A stretch of 20,288 bases of DNA from Paratrimastix pyriformis. Taxonomy: Eukaryota; Preaxostyla; Paratrimastigidae. The DNA is taken from NCBI GenBank assembly GCA_027972325.1, contig JAPMOS010000403.1, positions 1 to 20,288 of the forward strand. Direction: 5' to 3'. How positions within the stretch are numbered: the first letter of the stretch is position 1; every line of letters starts with the position of its first letter. Position numbers and translations under genes: made by a program. Shown in pieces: positions 8,802 to 17,437 of the stretch. Below the pieces are notes generated by a model. It saw only the letters and a list, made by a program, of their open reading frames with translations. It was not told the origin of the DNA and made no database searches.

Positions 8802-9345
8802 CTGATGTGCTCACTGGTCGCCTCGAGGTGCTCGCTCTGGGCCTGCACTCCCTTGACGGACCTCGACGCGCTCGCCTTGCCTTGTTGGACTCCAGGACCG
8901 CATCTTCAGCCGCATCCTCGACCGCCAGGGGCGCCTCCTCGGTTGCCGCGCTGTCCGCCCCTCTGGGCCAACCTCGCCCTGGCGGCGGCGCTCAAGGGGC
9001 AGGGGACCTCGCTTGCAGCCTCCTCCAGCTGCCGCCCCATTGCCACCTCAGCCTTCACGTCCTCGGCCCGCTCCAGAACCGCCTGGCGCTGCGCCACTCC
9101 TCCACTGCCTCTGACAGGCTCCCACGGCACCGGGCCAGGGCACGCTCCTGTATCCGCTGGCTGTCGGACGGATGTGCTGCCGCTCAATCACGGCATGGTC
9201 CGTGCCGCCTGGGCGACGCCTTCACCTCCGCGGCTCGCCACCGCCACCGCCACCGCCACCGCCGCCTCACCGGTCCGACCCTGTCTATGAGCAGGTGGTG
9301 ACGAATGGTGATGATTGCTGCCTGGACACCCTTGACCTGTGGCAC
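8802..9345 (-). CDS. Coiled-coil protein fragments, minus strand
   Basis: Minus-strand frames contain heptad-like, charge-rich sequence: VKGVQAAIITIRHHLLIDR (about 9285-9343), ERALARCRGSLSEAVEEW (about 9095-9150), VAQRQAVLERAEDVKAEVAM (about 9045-9105) and VKGVQAQSEHLEATSEHIS (about 8802-8859). A GATACAG acceptor lies just before the second block, so introns are likely. The second and third blocks are adjacent but in different frames, again at a G-rich run. No catalytic domain is visible. It is probably part of a long structural or cytoskeletal-type coiled-coil protein, or a decayed copy of one. Confidence 0.35.
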
Positions 9346-9464
9346 GGTTGGCACGCGCCGCCTCGAACTGGCCCTCCCCTGCCCGCTAATCCGAATCGTC
9401 GCACTGAACCACACAGGTATGCGCAGCGTCAAGGGTTGCGTTGCCTCTCGCTCCGCAGTGACGC

Positions 9465-9478
9465 CCCCCCCCCCCCCC
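9465..9478 (+). repeat. C homopolymer run
   Basis: Fourteen or so consecutive C bases. Length in such runs is often unreliable in assemblies. Confidence 0.8.
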
Positions 9479-9713
9479 GACTGTTGCTTCCTTCCCTGCG
9501 AACCCGCCCGCACCCCCCGGCCCCACCTGAGAGTCCCTCGACTCCCGTCGCGTGGCCCCGGGGGGCAAGAGACCTTTGAGGGCTGGAGACCACGACGACG
9601 ACGAAGACTGCTACGACGGGGCGCCCCGGGGGGCCAACTTGCAGATGTCCGGCCTCTTCAAGTGCCTGAGCCTCTCATCTCCTCCGAGAACCCGCTGTCC
9701 CAGGGAGCGTCAG

Positions 9714-9815
9714 CCTCCCTCCCTCCCTCCCTCCCTCCTCCCTCCCTCCCTCCCTCCCTCCCTCCCTCCATCCATCCCTCCCTCCCTCCCTCCCTCCCTC
9801 CCTCCCTCCCTCCCG
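9714..9815 (+). repeat. (CCCT)n tetranucleotide repeat
   Basis: About 100 bp of CCCT units with one CCAT interruption and one shortened unit. It is immediately followed by a pyrimidine tract and a CAG acceptor at 9872, so it probably forms the 3' part of an intron. Confidence 0.9.
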
Positions 9816-9872
9816 TCCCCCGGATCCGGTGTCATCACTCGCTTCTCTTCCTGCCCTCCCCCCCGCACCCAG

Positions 9873-10135
9873 AGTCGCTCAGCTGGAGGAGGCTGCCCGG
9901 GCCGCCGATCGGAGCCATGAGGAGGCCTGCCAGAAGGCTGCGGCCCAGCTGGGCGAGCTGGGGCAGGTGCGGACCCAACTGACTGAGGCCGCCCAGCAGC
10001 TCCACCAGGAGCGCGCCCAGGGCGATAGGCTTGCCCAGGCCCGGGCCGCTGAGGCCGAGGAGGCCCGCCAGCGGGTGGCGGCCCTGGAGGGCGACCTCAG
10101 GGCCGCCCAAGAGCGGGAAGCGGCGCCGACGAAGA
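9873..10135 (+). CDS. Coiled-coil exon, plus strand
   Basis: An acceptor (CACCCAG ending at 9872) preceded by a long pyrimidine tract opens an exon of about 87 codons that is entirely heptad-like: VAQLEEAARAADRSHEEACQ, then QVRTQLTEAAQQLHQERAQ, then EEARQRVAALEGDLRAAQER. Third codon positions are mostly G/C. The exon seems to end near a GT at 10136, before a block of simple repeats that would be intronic. A possible upstream exon lies at about 9552-9712 and a downstream one after the CAG near 10220, but neither is secure. No known family can be assigned from one coiled-coil exon; myosin-tail-like and golgin-like proteins look like this. Confidence 0.55.
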
Positions 10136-10139
10136 GTGC

Positions 10140-10198
10140 TCCTCCTCCTCCTCCACCACCACCTCCCCCCCCCCCCCCCCACACACACACACACACGG
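10140..10198 (+). repeat. Compound microsatellite (CTC/CCA, poly-C, CA)
   Basis: CTC and CCA triplets pass into a run of about 14 C and then into eight or more CA dinucleotides. Probably intronic to the plus-strand coiled-coil gene. Confidence 0.85.
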
Positions 10199-10199
10199 G

Positions 10200-10638
10200 G
10201 CCGGATGTCCACCACCCCAGAGCCGCGGGGCGCAGCCCCGCCCCCGCCAGGACGGCTTCCCACCGAGCAATTTGCCCCGGCCACCTGTGTCGGGAGACCC
10301 AGCCATCCAAATCAGAGGCTCCTCATGGCAACCCCAGTCGGCAGGCAGCGGCCCAGCATACTCTGCTCTCCCACCCTCAGCGAGGCCCACGCTGTGCCCC
10401 CTCACGACCACTGACTGTCGTGCCTTATTTGGAACGAAGCACCTCATGGGTTTTTTAAGTGTTCTTGATGGTACAATAGAAAAGTTGTTGTCTTTGAACG
10501 AAATGACCCTGGTTCGATCCCTACCAAACTCTGAAAATGGGTATTTTTTGGAGGCGGGTTCGATTCCGATCAACAGCAACTTCGGGGGGTTCATAACTCA
10601 AGCTCCGTTGGGCAGTTTCAAATTTTTTTCAAAATTTA
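10200..10638. other. No gene recognised; AT-richer from 10430
   Basis: GC-rich sequence gives way to an AT-richer segment at about 10430. Two tRNA B-box-like words, GGTTCGATCCC and GGTTCGATTCC, occur 47 nt apart (about 10511 and 10558), but no flanking sequence folds into a tRNA. Confidence 0.4.
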
Positions 10639-10654
10639 GTCTCCACATGAAGTA
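10639..10654 (-). repeat. Inner right copy of the inverted-repeat motif
   Basis: GTCTCCACATGAAGTA, the reverse complement of the left motif at 4805-4822 apart from one base in the core. The match continues into AGCC, against GGCT on the left. Confidence 0.5.
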
Positions 10655-10682
10655 CTAGCCTAGGTTTTTCGGCAAAAAAGTT

Positions 10683-10700
10683 GGTCTCCACATGAAGTAA
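10683..10700 (-). repeat. Outer right copy of the inverted-repeat motif
   Basis: Second direct copy, 44 nt beyond the first, matching the left motif at 17 of 18 positions in inverted orientation. Followed by AAATTATT-type sequence, as is found outside the left copy. Confidence 0.5.
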
Positions 10701-10716
10701 TCCCCAAATTATTCGG

Positions 10717-10745
10717 ACCTCGTCTGAAGGGTCTTCAAACGAGGT
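10717..10745. repeat. Small hairpin next to the right inverted repeats
   Basis: ACCTCGT pairs with ACGAGGT and, inside it, GAAG pairs with CTTC around a three-base loop. A second short palindrome, CTCCC-GGGGAG, follows at 10752-10765. Confidence 0.6.
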
Positions 10746-10759
10746 GGAGTGCTCCCGAC

Positions 10760-11351
10760 GGGGAGAGCCACTGTTTCTTACCTCGCCTTTCCTCCGTGCG
10801 TGTTTTCACCCGGGCATCTTCCGAAGTCAACTTCTTTTCGTCTCCTAGATATTCAAATTTGGCGGACGCGTGTCGCCTGAAAAAATTTGCGGGCGGGAGC
10901 GATCATCAGATCAGACTGTTCGTCCCAAAAGACCAGACCTTCTCTTGGTCTCAAACGACTCTTATAGCGCTGCATTTTTTCTACTCTTGCGGTTTTTTTT
11001 TCTACTCTTGCGGTTTTTCTTGGAGTTGCCTCCGACTTATCGTGAACGATCCTGGTCTGCTCTTTTCGGCTCACCTCTTGTTTTACCGAATCGACAGGCT
11101 TCCTCGCGCTTCCCCGTGGCCTCTTGCCCTCGCGGCTGCTCCTGCCGCTCCGCGTGCCCCCTGTGGCCCCTCGCCCCGTCGTCCCTTCGCCGCGGCTCTT
11201 GCGCCCCGGCCCTTCGCGCCCTTTCGTGCGCCCCTCGTCCCTTCACCCCCCTGCTGCGCCTTCGCGGCGCCTTCGCGGCTCTCCTTGTTGTCCCTCGCGG
11301 CTCGCGGCCCTCGCCCACTCGCGCCCACTCGCCGACCATTCGCGGCTCGCG
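10760..11351. other. Satellite left flank; no gene recognised
   Basis: AT-richer sequence to about 11090 includes a 21-bp tandem duplication (CTACTCTTGCGGTTTTT at 10981 and 11002). From about 11100 it grades into C-rich sequence with CTCGCGGC words that look like diverged ancestors of the satellite unit. Open frames here are extensions of the repeat-driven frames and are not accepted as genes. Confidence 0.5.
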
Positions 11352-12922
11352 GCCCTCGGCCCCCTCGGCCCCCCTCGGCCCCCTCGGCCCCTCGGCCCCC
11401 TCGGCCCCCCTCGGCCCCCTCGGCCCCCTCGGCCCCCTCGGCCCCCCTCGGCCCCCTCGGCCCCCTCGGCCCCCCTCGGCCCCCCTCGGCCCCCTCGGCC
11501 CCCTCGGCCCCCCCTCGGCCCCCCCTCAGCCCCCCCTCGTCCTCCCCCTCGGCCCCCTCCCCTCCCTCGGCCCCCCTCGGCCCCCTCAACCCCCCCCTCG
11601 GCCCCCTCGGCCCCCTCCCCTCGGCCCCCCTCGGCCCCCCTCGGCCCCCCTCCCTCGGCCCCCCTCGGCCCCCCTCGGCCCCCCTCCCTCGGCCCCCCCT
11701 CGGCCCCCTCGGCCCCCTCCCTCGGCCCCCCTCGGCCCCCTCGGCCCCCTCCCCTCGGCCCCCCTCGGCCCCCTCGGCCCCCCTCGGCCCCCCTCCCTCA
11801 GCCCCCCTCGGCCCCTCGGCCCCCTCCCCTCGGCCCCCCTCGGCCCCCCTCGGCCCCCTCGGCCCCCCCCTCAGCCCCCCTCGGCCCCCTCGGCCCCCCC
11901 CTCCCCTCGGCCCCCCTCGGCCCCTCGGCCCCCCCTCCCTCGGCCCCCCCCTCGGCCCCCTCATTCCCCCTCCCCCAGCCCCCTCGGCCCCCCCTCGGCC
12001 CCCCTCGGCCCCTCGGCCCCCCTCGGCCCCCCCTCGGCCCTCGGCCCCCTCGGCCCCTCGGCCCCCCTCGGCCCCCTCGGCCCCCTCCCGGCCCCCCTCG
12101 GCCTCGCCCCTCCCACCCCCCCTCGCCCCCCTCGCCCCCCCTCCCTCGGCCCCCTCGGCCCCCCCCCCTCAGCCTCGGCCCCTCGGCCCCCTCGGCCCCC
12201 CTCGGCCCCCTCGGCCCCCCTCGGCCCCCCTCGGCCCCCCTCGGCCCCCTCGGCCCCCCTCGGCCCCCCCTCGGCCCCCCTCCCTCGGCCCCCCTCGGCC
12301 CCCTCGGCCCCCTCCCTCGGCCCCCTCGGCCCCCCTCGGCCCCCCCCCCCCCCCCTCCCCGCCCCCCTCGGCCCCCCTCGGCCCCCCCTCCTCGGCCCTC
12401 GGCCCCCCCCCCTCGGCCCCCTCAGCCCTCAGGCCCCTCCCCTCGGCCCCCCCTCGGCCCCCCCCCCCCTCCTCCCTCGGCCCCCTCGGCCCCCCTCGGC
12501 CCCTCGGCCCCCCTCGGCCCCCCCCCTCCCCCCCCCCCCCCCCTCGGCCCCCTCGGCCCCCCCCGCCCTCCCCTCGGCCCCTCCTCGGCCCCCCTCGGCC
12601 CCCCTCGGCCCCCCCTCGGCCCCCCTCGGCCCCCCCTCCCCTCGGCCCCCTCGGCCCCCCTCGGCCCCCTCCCCTCGGCCCCCTCGGCCCCCCTCGGCCC
12701 CCTCCCCTCGGCCCCCTCGGCCCCCCTCGGCCCCCCTCCTCGGCCCCCCTCGGCCCCTCGGCCCCCTCGGCCCCCCTCCCTCGGCCCCCCCTCGGCCCCC
12801 CTCCCCTCGGCCCCCCCTCCCCTCGGCCCTCCCCTCGGCCCCCCTCCCTCGGCCCCTCCCCTCGGCCCCCCTCCCCTCGGCCCCCTCCCCTCGGCCCCCC
12901 TCCCCTCGGCCCCCCTCGGCCT
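11352..12922. repeat. 1.6-kb C-rich satellite, unit CTCGGCCCCC
   Basis: About 1.57 kb built almost wholly of CTCGGCCCCC and variants with four to nine C, roughly 140 units of 9 to 12 bp. The varying C-run length makes every plus-strand frame an apparently open Pro/Ser/Ala/Leu/Gly-rich protein. The strand bias is extreme (C on plus, G on minus), so the array can form i-motif or G-quadruplex structures. Its true length may differ from the assembled one. Confidence 0.9.
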
Positions 12923-13118
12923 CAATCTGCCCTCCCTTCTCGAGCATCGATGAGCCGCGGTGGTGTAAACCGCTTCGACGCTTCCCACTGGTTTGTGTCG
13001 GTTCTCGTTTCACCGCAAAATCACTTCTGGGGGTCATAGCCACTGAGGCGAGCGGCTCCAACCGGATCATGATCGCGCTCACCCTGCTTCTGCACGCCCT
13101 GGACGAGACCCTGGCCGA

Positions 13119-13189
13119 GAGGTTGGTGGGAATCGAACTCTCGACCTCCGGTGCACAAACCCAGCGCACTACCACTACACCACAGCCAG
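13119..13189 (-). tRNA. Degenerate tRNA-like sequence (tRNA pseudogene or tRNA-derived SINE head)
   Basis: Read on the minus strand, the segment has an A-box-like TGGTGTAGTGGT, an anticodon-arm-like segment and a B-box-like AGTTCGATTCC at tRNA spacing. A cloverleaf can be drawn with a four-pair D stem (partly G-T) and an anticodon stem with four of five pairs. The candidate anticodon would be TGT, but only three of five T-stem and four of seven acceptor pairs form. It is therefore unlikely to be a working tRNA. It may be a decayed tRNA gene or the head of a SINE. Confidence 0.45.
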
Positions 13190-13279
13190 GCTTGAAAATA
13201 ATACAATCCAAAGAATGGAAATACCAGAATGGTCAGCGCGAGGGAAAAGGGAACCGTGTGTGGTGGGGGGGGGCGGGGG

Positions 13280-13654
13280 TCAGTGTTCGGTGGGTCGGTA
13301 GTGTGAGCGGCGGAAGCGCAGCTTGTGGGCCTTGATGTAGGCCTTGACGGCGGGGTCGTAGTGCGCATCCCCCAGGCAAACGCCCTCGTCAACCCCGCGT
13401 GGGAAGCCTTGCCACTTCACCAGGAACCACCAGCGGCCATCCTCCCCTTCGTAGTCTTCGAAGACTTCGTCAATGCGGTATTCGCCTTCCCGCCTGACGA
13501 TGGCGGGGTCAGGGGCCGCGTGGTCGGGGTCAAGGAGGAACGGGGTCACGGTGTCCAGGTGGACTTTCCTTTCGGAGTTGTCGGTGAGGTCCTGGAGGAG
13601 GAGTTCAGAGTGGGGCAGAACCTCCAGCACCAGCAGCGGTCCCGTCCAGGGCAA
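13280..13654 (-). CDS. Integrase C-terminal region with chromodomain
   Basis: Begins with the LLVLEVLPHSELLLQDL stretch found between integrase core and chromodomain in Ty3/Gypsy elements, then a chromodomain-like YRIDEVFEDY and WWFLVKWQGFP with the aromatic residues that usually cage methylated histone lysine. In chromoviruses this domain steers insertion towards marked chromatin. Confidence 0.75.
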   Translation of the reverse strand: MPWTGPLLVLEVLPHSELLLQDLTDNSERKVHLDTVTPFLLDPDHAAPDPAIVRREGEYRIDEVFEDYEGEDGRWWFLVKWQGFPRGVDEGVCLGDAHYDPAVKAYIKAHKLRFRRSHYRPTEH

Positions 13655-13714
13655 AGACAGCTTCGATGTGGGGAGGCCTTGTAGCGCTCATTCGTGTCCC
13701 TGGCGGCCGACTCT

Positions 13715-14739
13715 TCAGCCTGCTGGACGGCTTGAAGGATGAGACGAGGCGTGTCGCAGTGTCAAGTCAGAGGCAAAGTCATCGGGTGCTGCAGGTTCCT
13801 CATCCAGGCCCACCGCAACGGACAAGGGTGTGCGGGCCGGAAAGCCGTGAAGGACCTCGAAGGGGGAAAAGCGAGTGACCCTCGACTGGGCGGTGTTGAG
13901 GGCGAAGACAGCTGATGGGAGGAGGTCGGCCCAGGTTCTCGTCTCGCCAGGTGAAGCCACCAGGATCCGCAGGGTGGAGAGGAGGGTCCTGTTGAGCCTT
14001 TCAATAACGCCATGGCTCTGGGGGTGGTGGCTGACATTCACGTGGTGGTCCACCCCCAGAGCCTGGCAGACCGCCGCGAGCGTTGCGTTGGTGAAGGCAG
14101 TGCCGCCATCGGACACGATGGTCTCAGGTGGGCCGTGTCGGCAGATCCATTGTCGAAAGAAGGCGTCGGTTGTGGTCCGCGCATCCACGCTGGGCACCGC
14201 AACAGCCTCAACCCACCTCGAGAACCTGTCGATCATGACGAGGACATGAAGAAGGCGGTCGCCAGCCGGGGCAATGGGCCCAGGTGATCCAGATAGACGG
14301 CTTGGTATGGGCGCGCGACGACAGTGGTGCCAAGCTCAGGGGCGCGGGAAGGCCGGGCTTTGGCCTTCTGGCAGAGGGCGCAAGTGGAGCACAAGTCCGA
14401 GATCTGTTGCCGCATCCCCGGCCAGGTGACAAGTCTCGCGATCCGCTCCAGGGTGCGGGCCGCGGCCACGTGACCGGCCAATGGGTGGTTGTGGGCCAGG
14501 GCGAAGAGACGCTGGAGGACGCCCGATTCCGGGGCTTGGGTCAGGGTGATGATACCGTCCGGGCCCGGTTCACCCTGGAGCTCGAGGTAGGGCCTGAGGT
14601 CATTGACGTCCGGGTCGAAGTCCTCGGGGAGCGTGAGCAGCGCGCATGCGGGGGCGATGGGCTCCGGGGCCACGGTGGGTTGAGGGGCTGCGTCCTTCCC
14701 CTGTGTGTTGTGGTGGTTGGTGACCTCCAGGGCCGGAAG
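13715..14739 (-). CDS. Integrase region of the Ty3/Gypsy fossil
   Basis: A zinc-binding HHCC module (HNHPLAGH followed by CSTCALC) is followed by the catalytic core of the DDE type, seen as IDRFSRWVEAV, IVSDGG and HGVIERLNRTL. In the family this enzyme inserts the DNA copy. On its upstream side the region is separated from RNase H by the 1.43-kb insert. Confidence 0.8.
14730..14739. repeat. Left copy of 10-bp target-site duplication
   Basis: GGGCCGGAAG, identical to 16173-16182. It belongs to the chromovirus sequence on the integrase side. Confidence 0.65.
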
Positions 14740-16172
14740 TGTGTGTGTGTTATACTATTCAATCACCTAAACAGCACGACATAATCGAACTGAGAAATAG
14801 TGAATGAAAACCGTTGGTCCGGCCGAAGCCGGCGGGTAAAAAGCACCCCAGCGCTCCCTCCAGGGGAAGGTGCACAGGGGGCATCGGGAGGAAGAGAGAG
14901 ACTGGAAACTCGCAAGGAAACATCAACTCGCATACAAAATGGAACAAAGAGGACATGACAGAATGAGGGGGCGGGGGGACCGAAGAACAGAAAAAAGAAA
15001 ACGAAAGTTAATACGAGAAGCACTCCTCGCGCCAGCCTGAGGGGGGGCTACTGCCCATCCACCAGCACCGGAATGACCGGTAGCTCAACTTGGATGGTCC
15101 CCTGATCCACCGTCCCCACACTGGCTCCTTCCCCACATCATGATCCCCCCGGCTGGGGACCAGGTCGGCGGCACCAATCTTGCGAACAGCAGCGGAAGCA
15201 GCCGGCGCCACGGCAGCGGGATCAGGCGCCTTGGTGTCAGCCATGGCAGGGCCAGACACAGACAAGGGGGGCACAACAACAGGGACAGCAGGGGCAGGGG
15301 CACCCACTGCAGGGGCGATCGACTTCTTGCCTCCGGGCTCACCCCTTCGCCGAGGCTGGGGCTGGGGTGCGGGAGCTCGCAGGCGGCTTGGCGACCACTG
15401 GGTCAGGAACCGGGGTGGACGGGGCGGTGGGCGCCGCCGGTTGATGTGCAAACGGGTTCCCGAAGGGCCGGGACCGCAGGGGGTGCACAGTGGTGACCTC
15501 AAAGGGGTTGGCAGCCCGTCCTTTCTTGGAGCCCGAGAGCGACTTCGGAGAAGGAGGGCTGCGAGGGTGTGGCGGACCTCCACCCAATTGACGGGGTGGG
15601 GTGGTGATACATGATGTCGGCCGACACCCACTCATTGAGGTTGTGTGACGTGACGAATCAGACGGTTTCAAAGAGCGGTTGGATGAGGCTGCGGGACCAC
15701 CAAAACGCATACTCATTGGGAGCTCCTCGGACGATTCCGATGAGATACTCTCCAAGTCCGATTGTCCAGCATGCCACGTGACAGAGCCAAGCACTTGATA
15801 AAAGAAGTCAGTCATAGACGAAACGAGCATTTCTCGCTCGAGGCTGCCGAGCATTTCAACGATCGTCTTCAGCAATGCTCTGGAGACGACCCGCTGCTTG
15901 TGAACAGTGATGTACCCAAACAATTTCGCAAGCTCAGGAAGCATCTTTTGCGTAAGCACCTTGAAATCGCTGTCCAGATCCGTATAGCGGAGATGCTTTT
16001 CAGAGATGTCGCGGTTCAGGAAGCGCAGAAACGGATCATCATTGCGTTTAATTTCGGCATGCATCATGACGAAGTTGCTGACGTCTCCATCAAGATCGTC
16101 ATTTTCCGAGCAGATTTCCATCCAACGGGACGCTCGGATTTGAATTCAAAAGGACGCCAATGCCGGGGGAAC
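14740..16172 (-). mobile_element. 1.43-kb unrelated insert within the Ty3/Gypsy fossil
   Basis: The RNase H/integrase junction is interrupted here. The ten bases GGGCCGGAAG occur exactly at both edges (14730-14739 and 16173-16182), as expected for a target-site duplication. In minus-strand sense the insert ends in a short (AC)n tail next to one copy of the duplication, which resembles the simple-repeat tails of LINE-mediated insertions. It has no terminal inverted repeats that I can see. GC is lower than in the host element around 15640-16140. It is probably a LINE-type or retroposed sequence, younger than the fossil it interrupts. Confidence 0.65.
15339..16121 (-). CDS. Unrecognised protein carried by the insert
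   Basis: A 260-codon frame starts with ATG at 16121, with an in-frame stop about 27 bases upstream, and ends at about 15339. Residues 1-110 look helical and well composed, including LTQKMLPELAKLFGYITVHK and LKTIVEMLGSLEREMLVSSM. The remainder is low-complexity, Pro/Ser/Ala-rich. Another minus-strand frame at 15008-15631, also Ala/Pro-rich, overlaps its end. No catalytic motif, zinc finger or membrane segment is visible. A retroposed host mRNA or an unknown transposon protein are both possible. Confidence 0.45.
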   Translation of the reverse strand: MEICSENDDLDGDVSNFVMMHAEIKRNDDPFLRFLNRDISEKHLRYTDLDSDFKVLTQKMLPELAKLFGYITVHKQRVVSRALLKTIVEMLGSLEREMLVSSMTDFFYQVLGSVTWHAGQSDLESISSESSEELPMSMRFGGPAASSNRSLKPSDSSRHTTSMSGCRPTSCITTPPRQLGGGPPHPRSPPSPKSLSGSKKGRAANPFEVTTVHPLRSRPFGNPFAHQPAAPTAPSTPVPDPVVAKPPASSRTPAPASAKG

Positions 16173-16182
16173 GGGCCGGAAG
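16173..16182. repeat. Right copy of 10-bp target-site duplication
   Basis: GGGCCGGAAG, identical to 14730-14739. It belongs to the chromovirus sequence on the RNase H side. Confidence 0.65.
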
Positions 16183-17420
16183 AGGTTTGGTGGAGTTGCT
16201 GAGCCTGCTCAAGACGTCGGCAATGTTGGTGCGGCCCGGCGCGTGCTGGATCGTGAGTTGATACTCGTTGAGCAACATCGCCCACCTGGTCACCCGTCGA
16301 TTGACCGAGGACTGGGCCCACAAAAGGTTTGAATGGTCGGTCAACACGGTAAAGGGTCCGACCAGGTAGGGACGGCAACGCTCCAGGGCATGGACAACGC
16401 CAAGAAGCTCCTGCTCGGTGGTGCAGAGGCGTCTCTCGACCTCGGAGAATCGCTTGGAAACGAAGTACAAGGGCTCCGGGGTGGTCCCGTTGATCTGGTA
16501 CAGGATGGCCCCGACGCCATCAGCAGAGGCGTCCGTTGAGAGAAAAAGTGGGAGTGTCGGGTCGCGGTGAAAGAGAGTGGTGGGTCGGGCCAATGCCGCC
16601 TGGATGCCGTCAAAAGCCGCTTGACACTGGTCGCTCCAGATGAATGGGGCCTTCTTGTCGTTGAGGAGGGTCCAGAGGGGGGCCGCGACGGTGGAGTAGT
16701 TGGGGACAAAATGCGACAAGTAGCCGGCCATGCCCAAATAGGACCTGAGGAGCTCGCGGGAGGAGGGGGGCCGCATCTCCACCAGGGCCTTGATCCGGTC
16801 CGGGTCCACATGGTAGCCCTGGCCATCGACAATCATCCCCACAAACTTGAGGGCCGGGGGGCAGATCTCGCTCTTCGGGCCCTTGACGCGGAGGTGCTTG
16901 TCCCGGCAAGCGGACAGAAAGGCCTCCAGGGAGTCCATGAAGTGGTCGAATGTGGCGGAGTGTAGGCCGGCATCGTCTTGATAGAAGTCTGCGTCGGGCA
17001 CGCCGGCCATCACCTGCTGGATCATCTGCTGGAAGAAGCCGGCGGCAGTCGCAATGCCGAACGGCATACGGCAGAAAGAGAAGGTCCCCTCGGAGCAGGT
17101 GAAGGACAAGTACTGCCTCGAGGCCTGGTCCACGGGTACTTGGTGGTACGGGCCCAAGGAGGGTACGATGATGTTGGCCTCGGTCATCTCCTTGATCTCC
17201 CGCTTCAGGCACTCGGCCTTGTCGCCGTAATACCGTCGGGGTGGGACATGGACTGGGGGAGTCTTCGGGTCCAGGAGCTCGACATGAAAGGGTGGGACGT
17301 CAGCGGCCTGATTGTCCAAGGGGCCAAAGACGTCGCGATAGGCCAGAAGGAGGTCAACAACCCGCGTGAGCTGGGGCGGGGTCAACACCGCCGTGGAGAT
17401 CGGGCACAGGAGGCAGGCCT
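16183..17420 (-). CDS. pol: Reverse transcriptase and RNase H region of the Ty3/Gypsy fossil
   Basis: The reverse transcriptase part shows FSFCRMPFGIATAAGFFQQM and the catalytic-box variant YQDD, followed by the connection typical of Ty3/Gypsy (SYLGMAGYLSHFVPNYS). The RNase H part shows LSTDASADGVGAIL, TEQELLGVVHALERCRPYL and TDHSNLLW, and ends with ADVLSRL. The family uses these domains to copy element RNA into DNA. Treated as a fossil; it is not whole. Confidence 0.85.
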
Positions 17421-17437
17421 CAGCCAGAAGAGCAGGG

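Noticed and set aside
10500-10575. tRNA gene suggested by two B-box-like words
   Set aside because: Neither word is flanked by complementary T-stem bases, and no A box or acceptor stem can be placed.
10796-13335. Plus-strand open frames of 600-820 codons rich in Pro, Ser, Ala and Leu, and Gly/Arg-rich frames on the minus strand
   Set aside because: They are by-products of the stop-free CTCGGCCCCC satellite; all three plus frames are open and none has a non-repeat domain.
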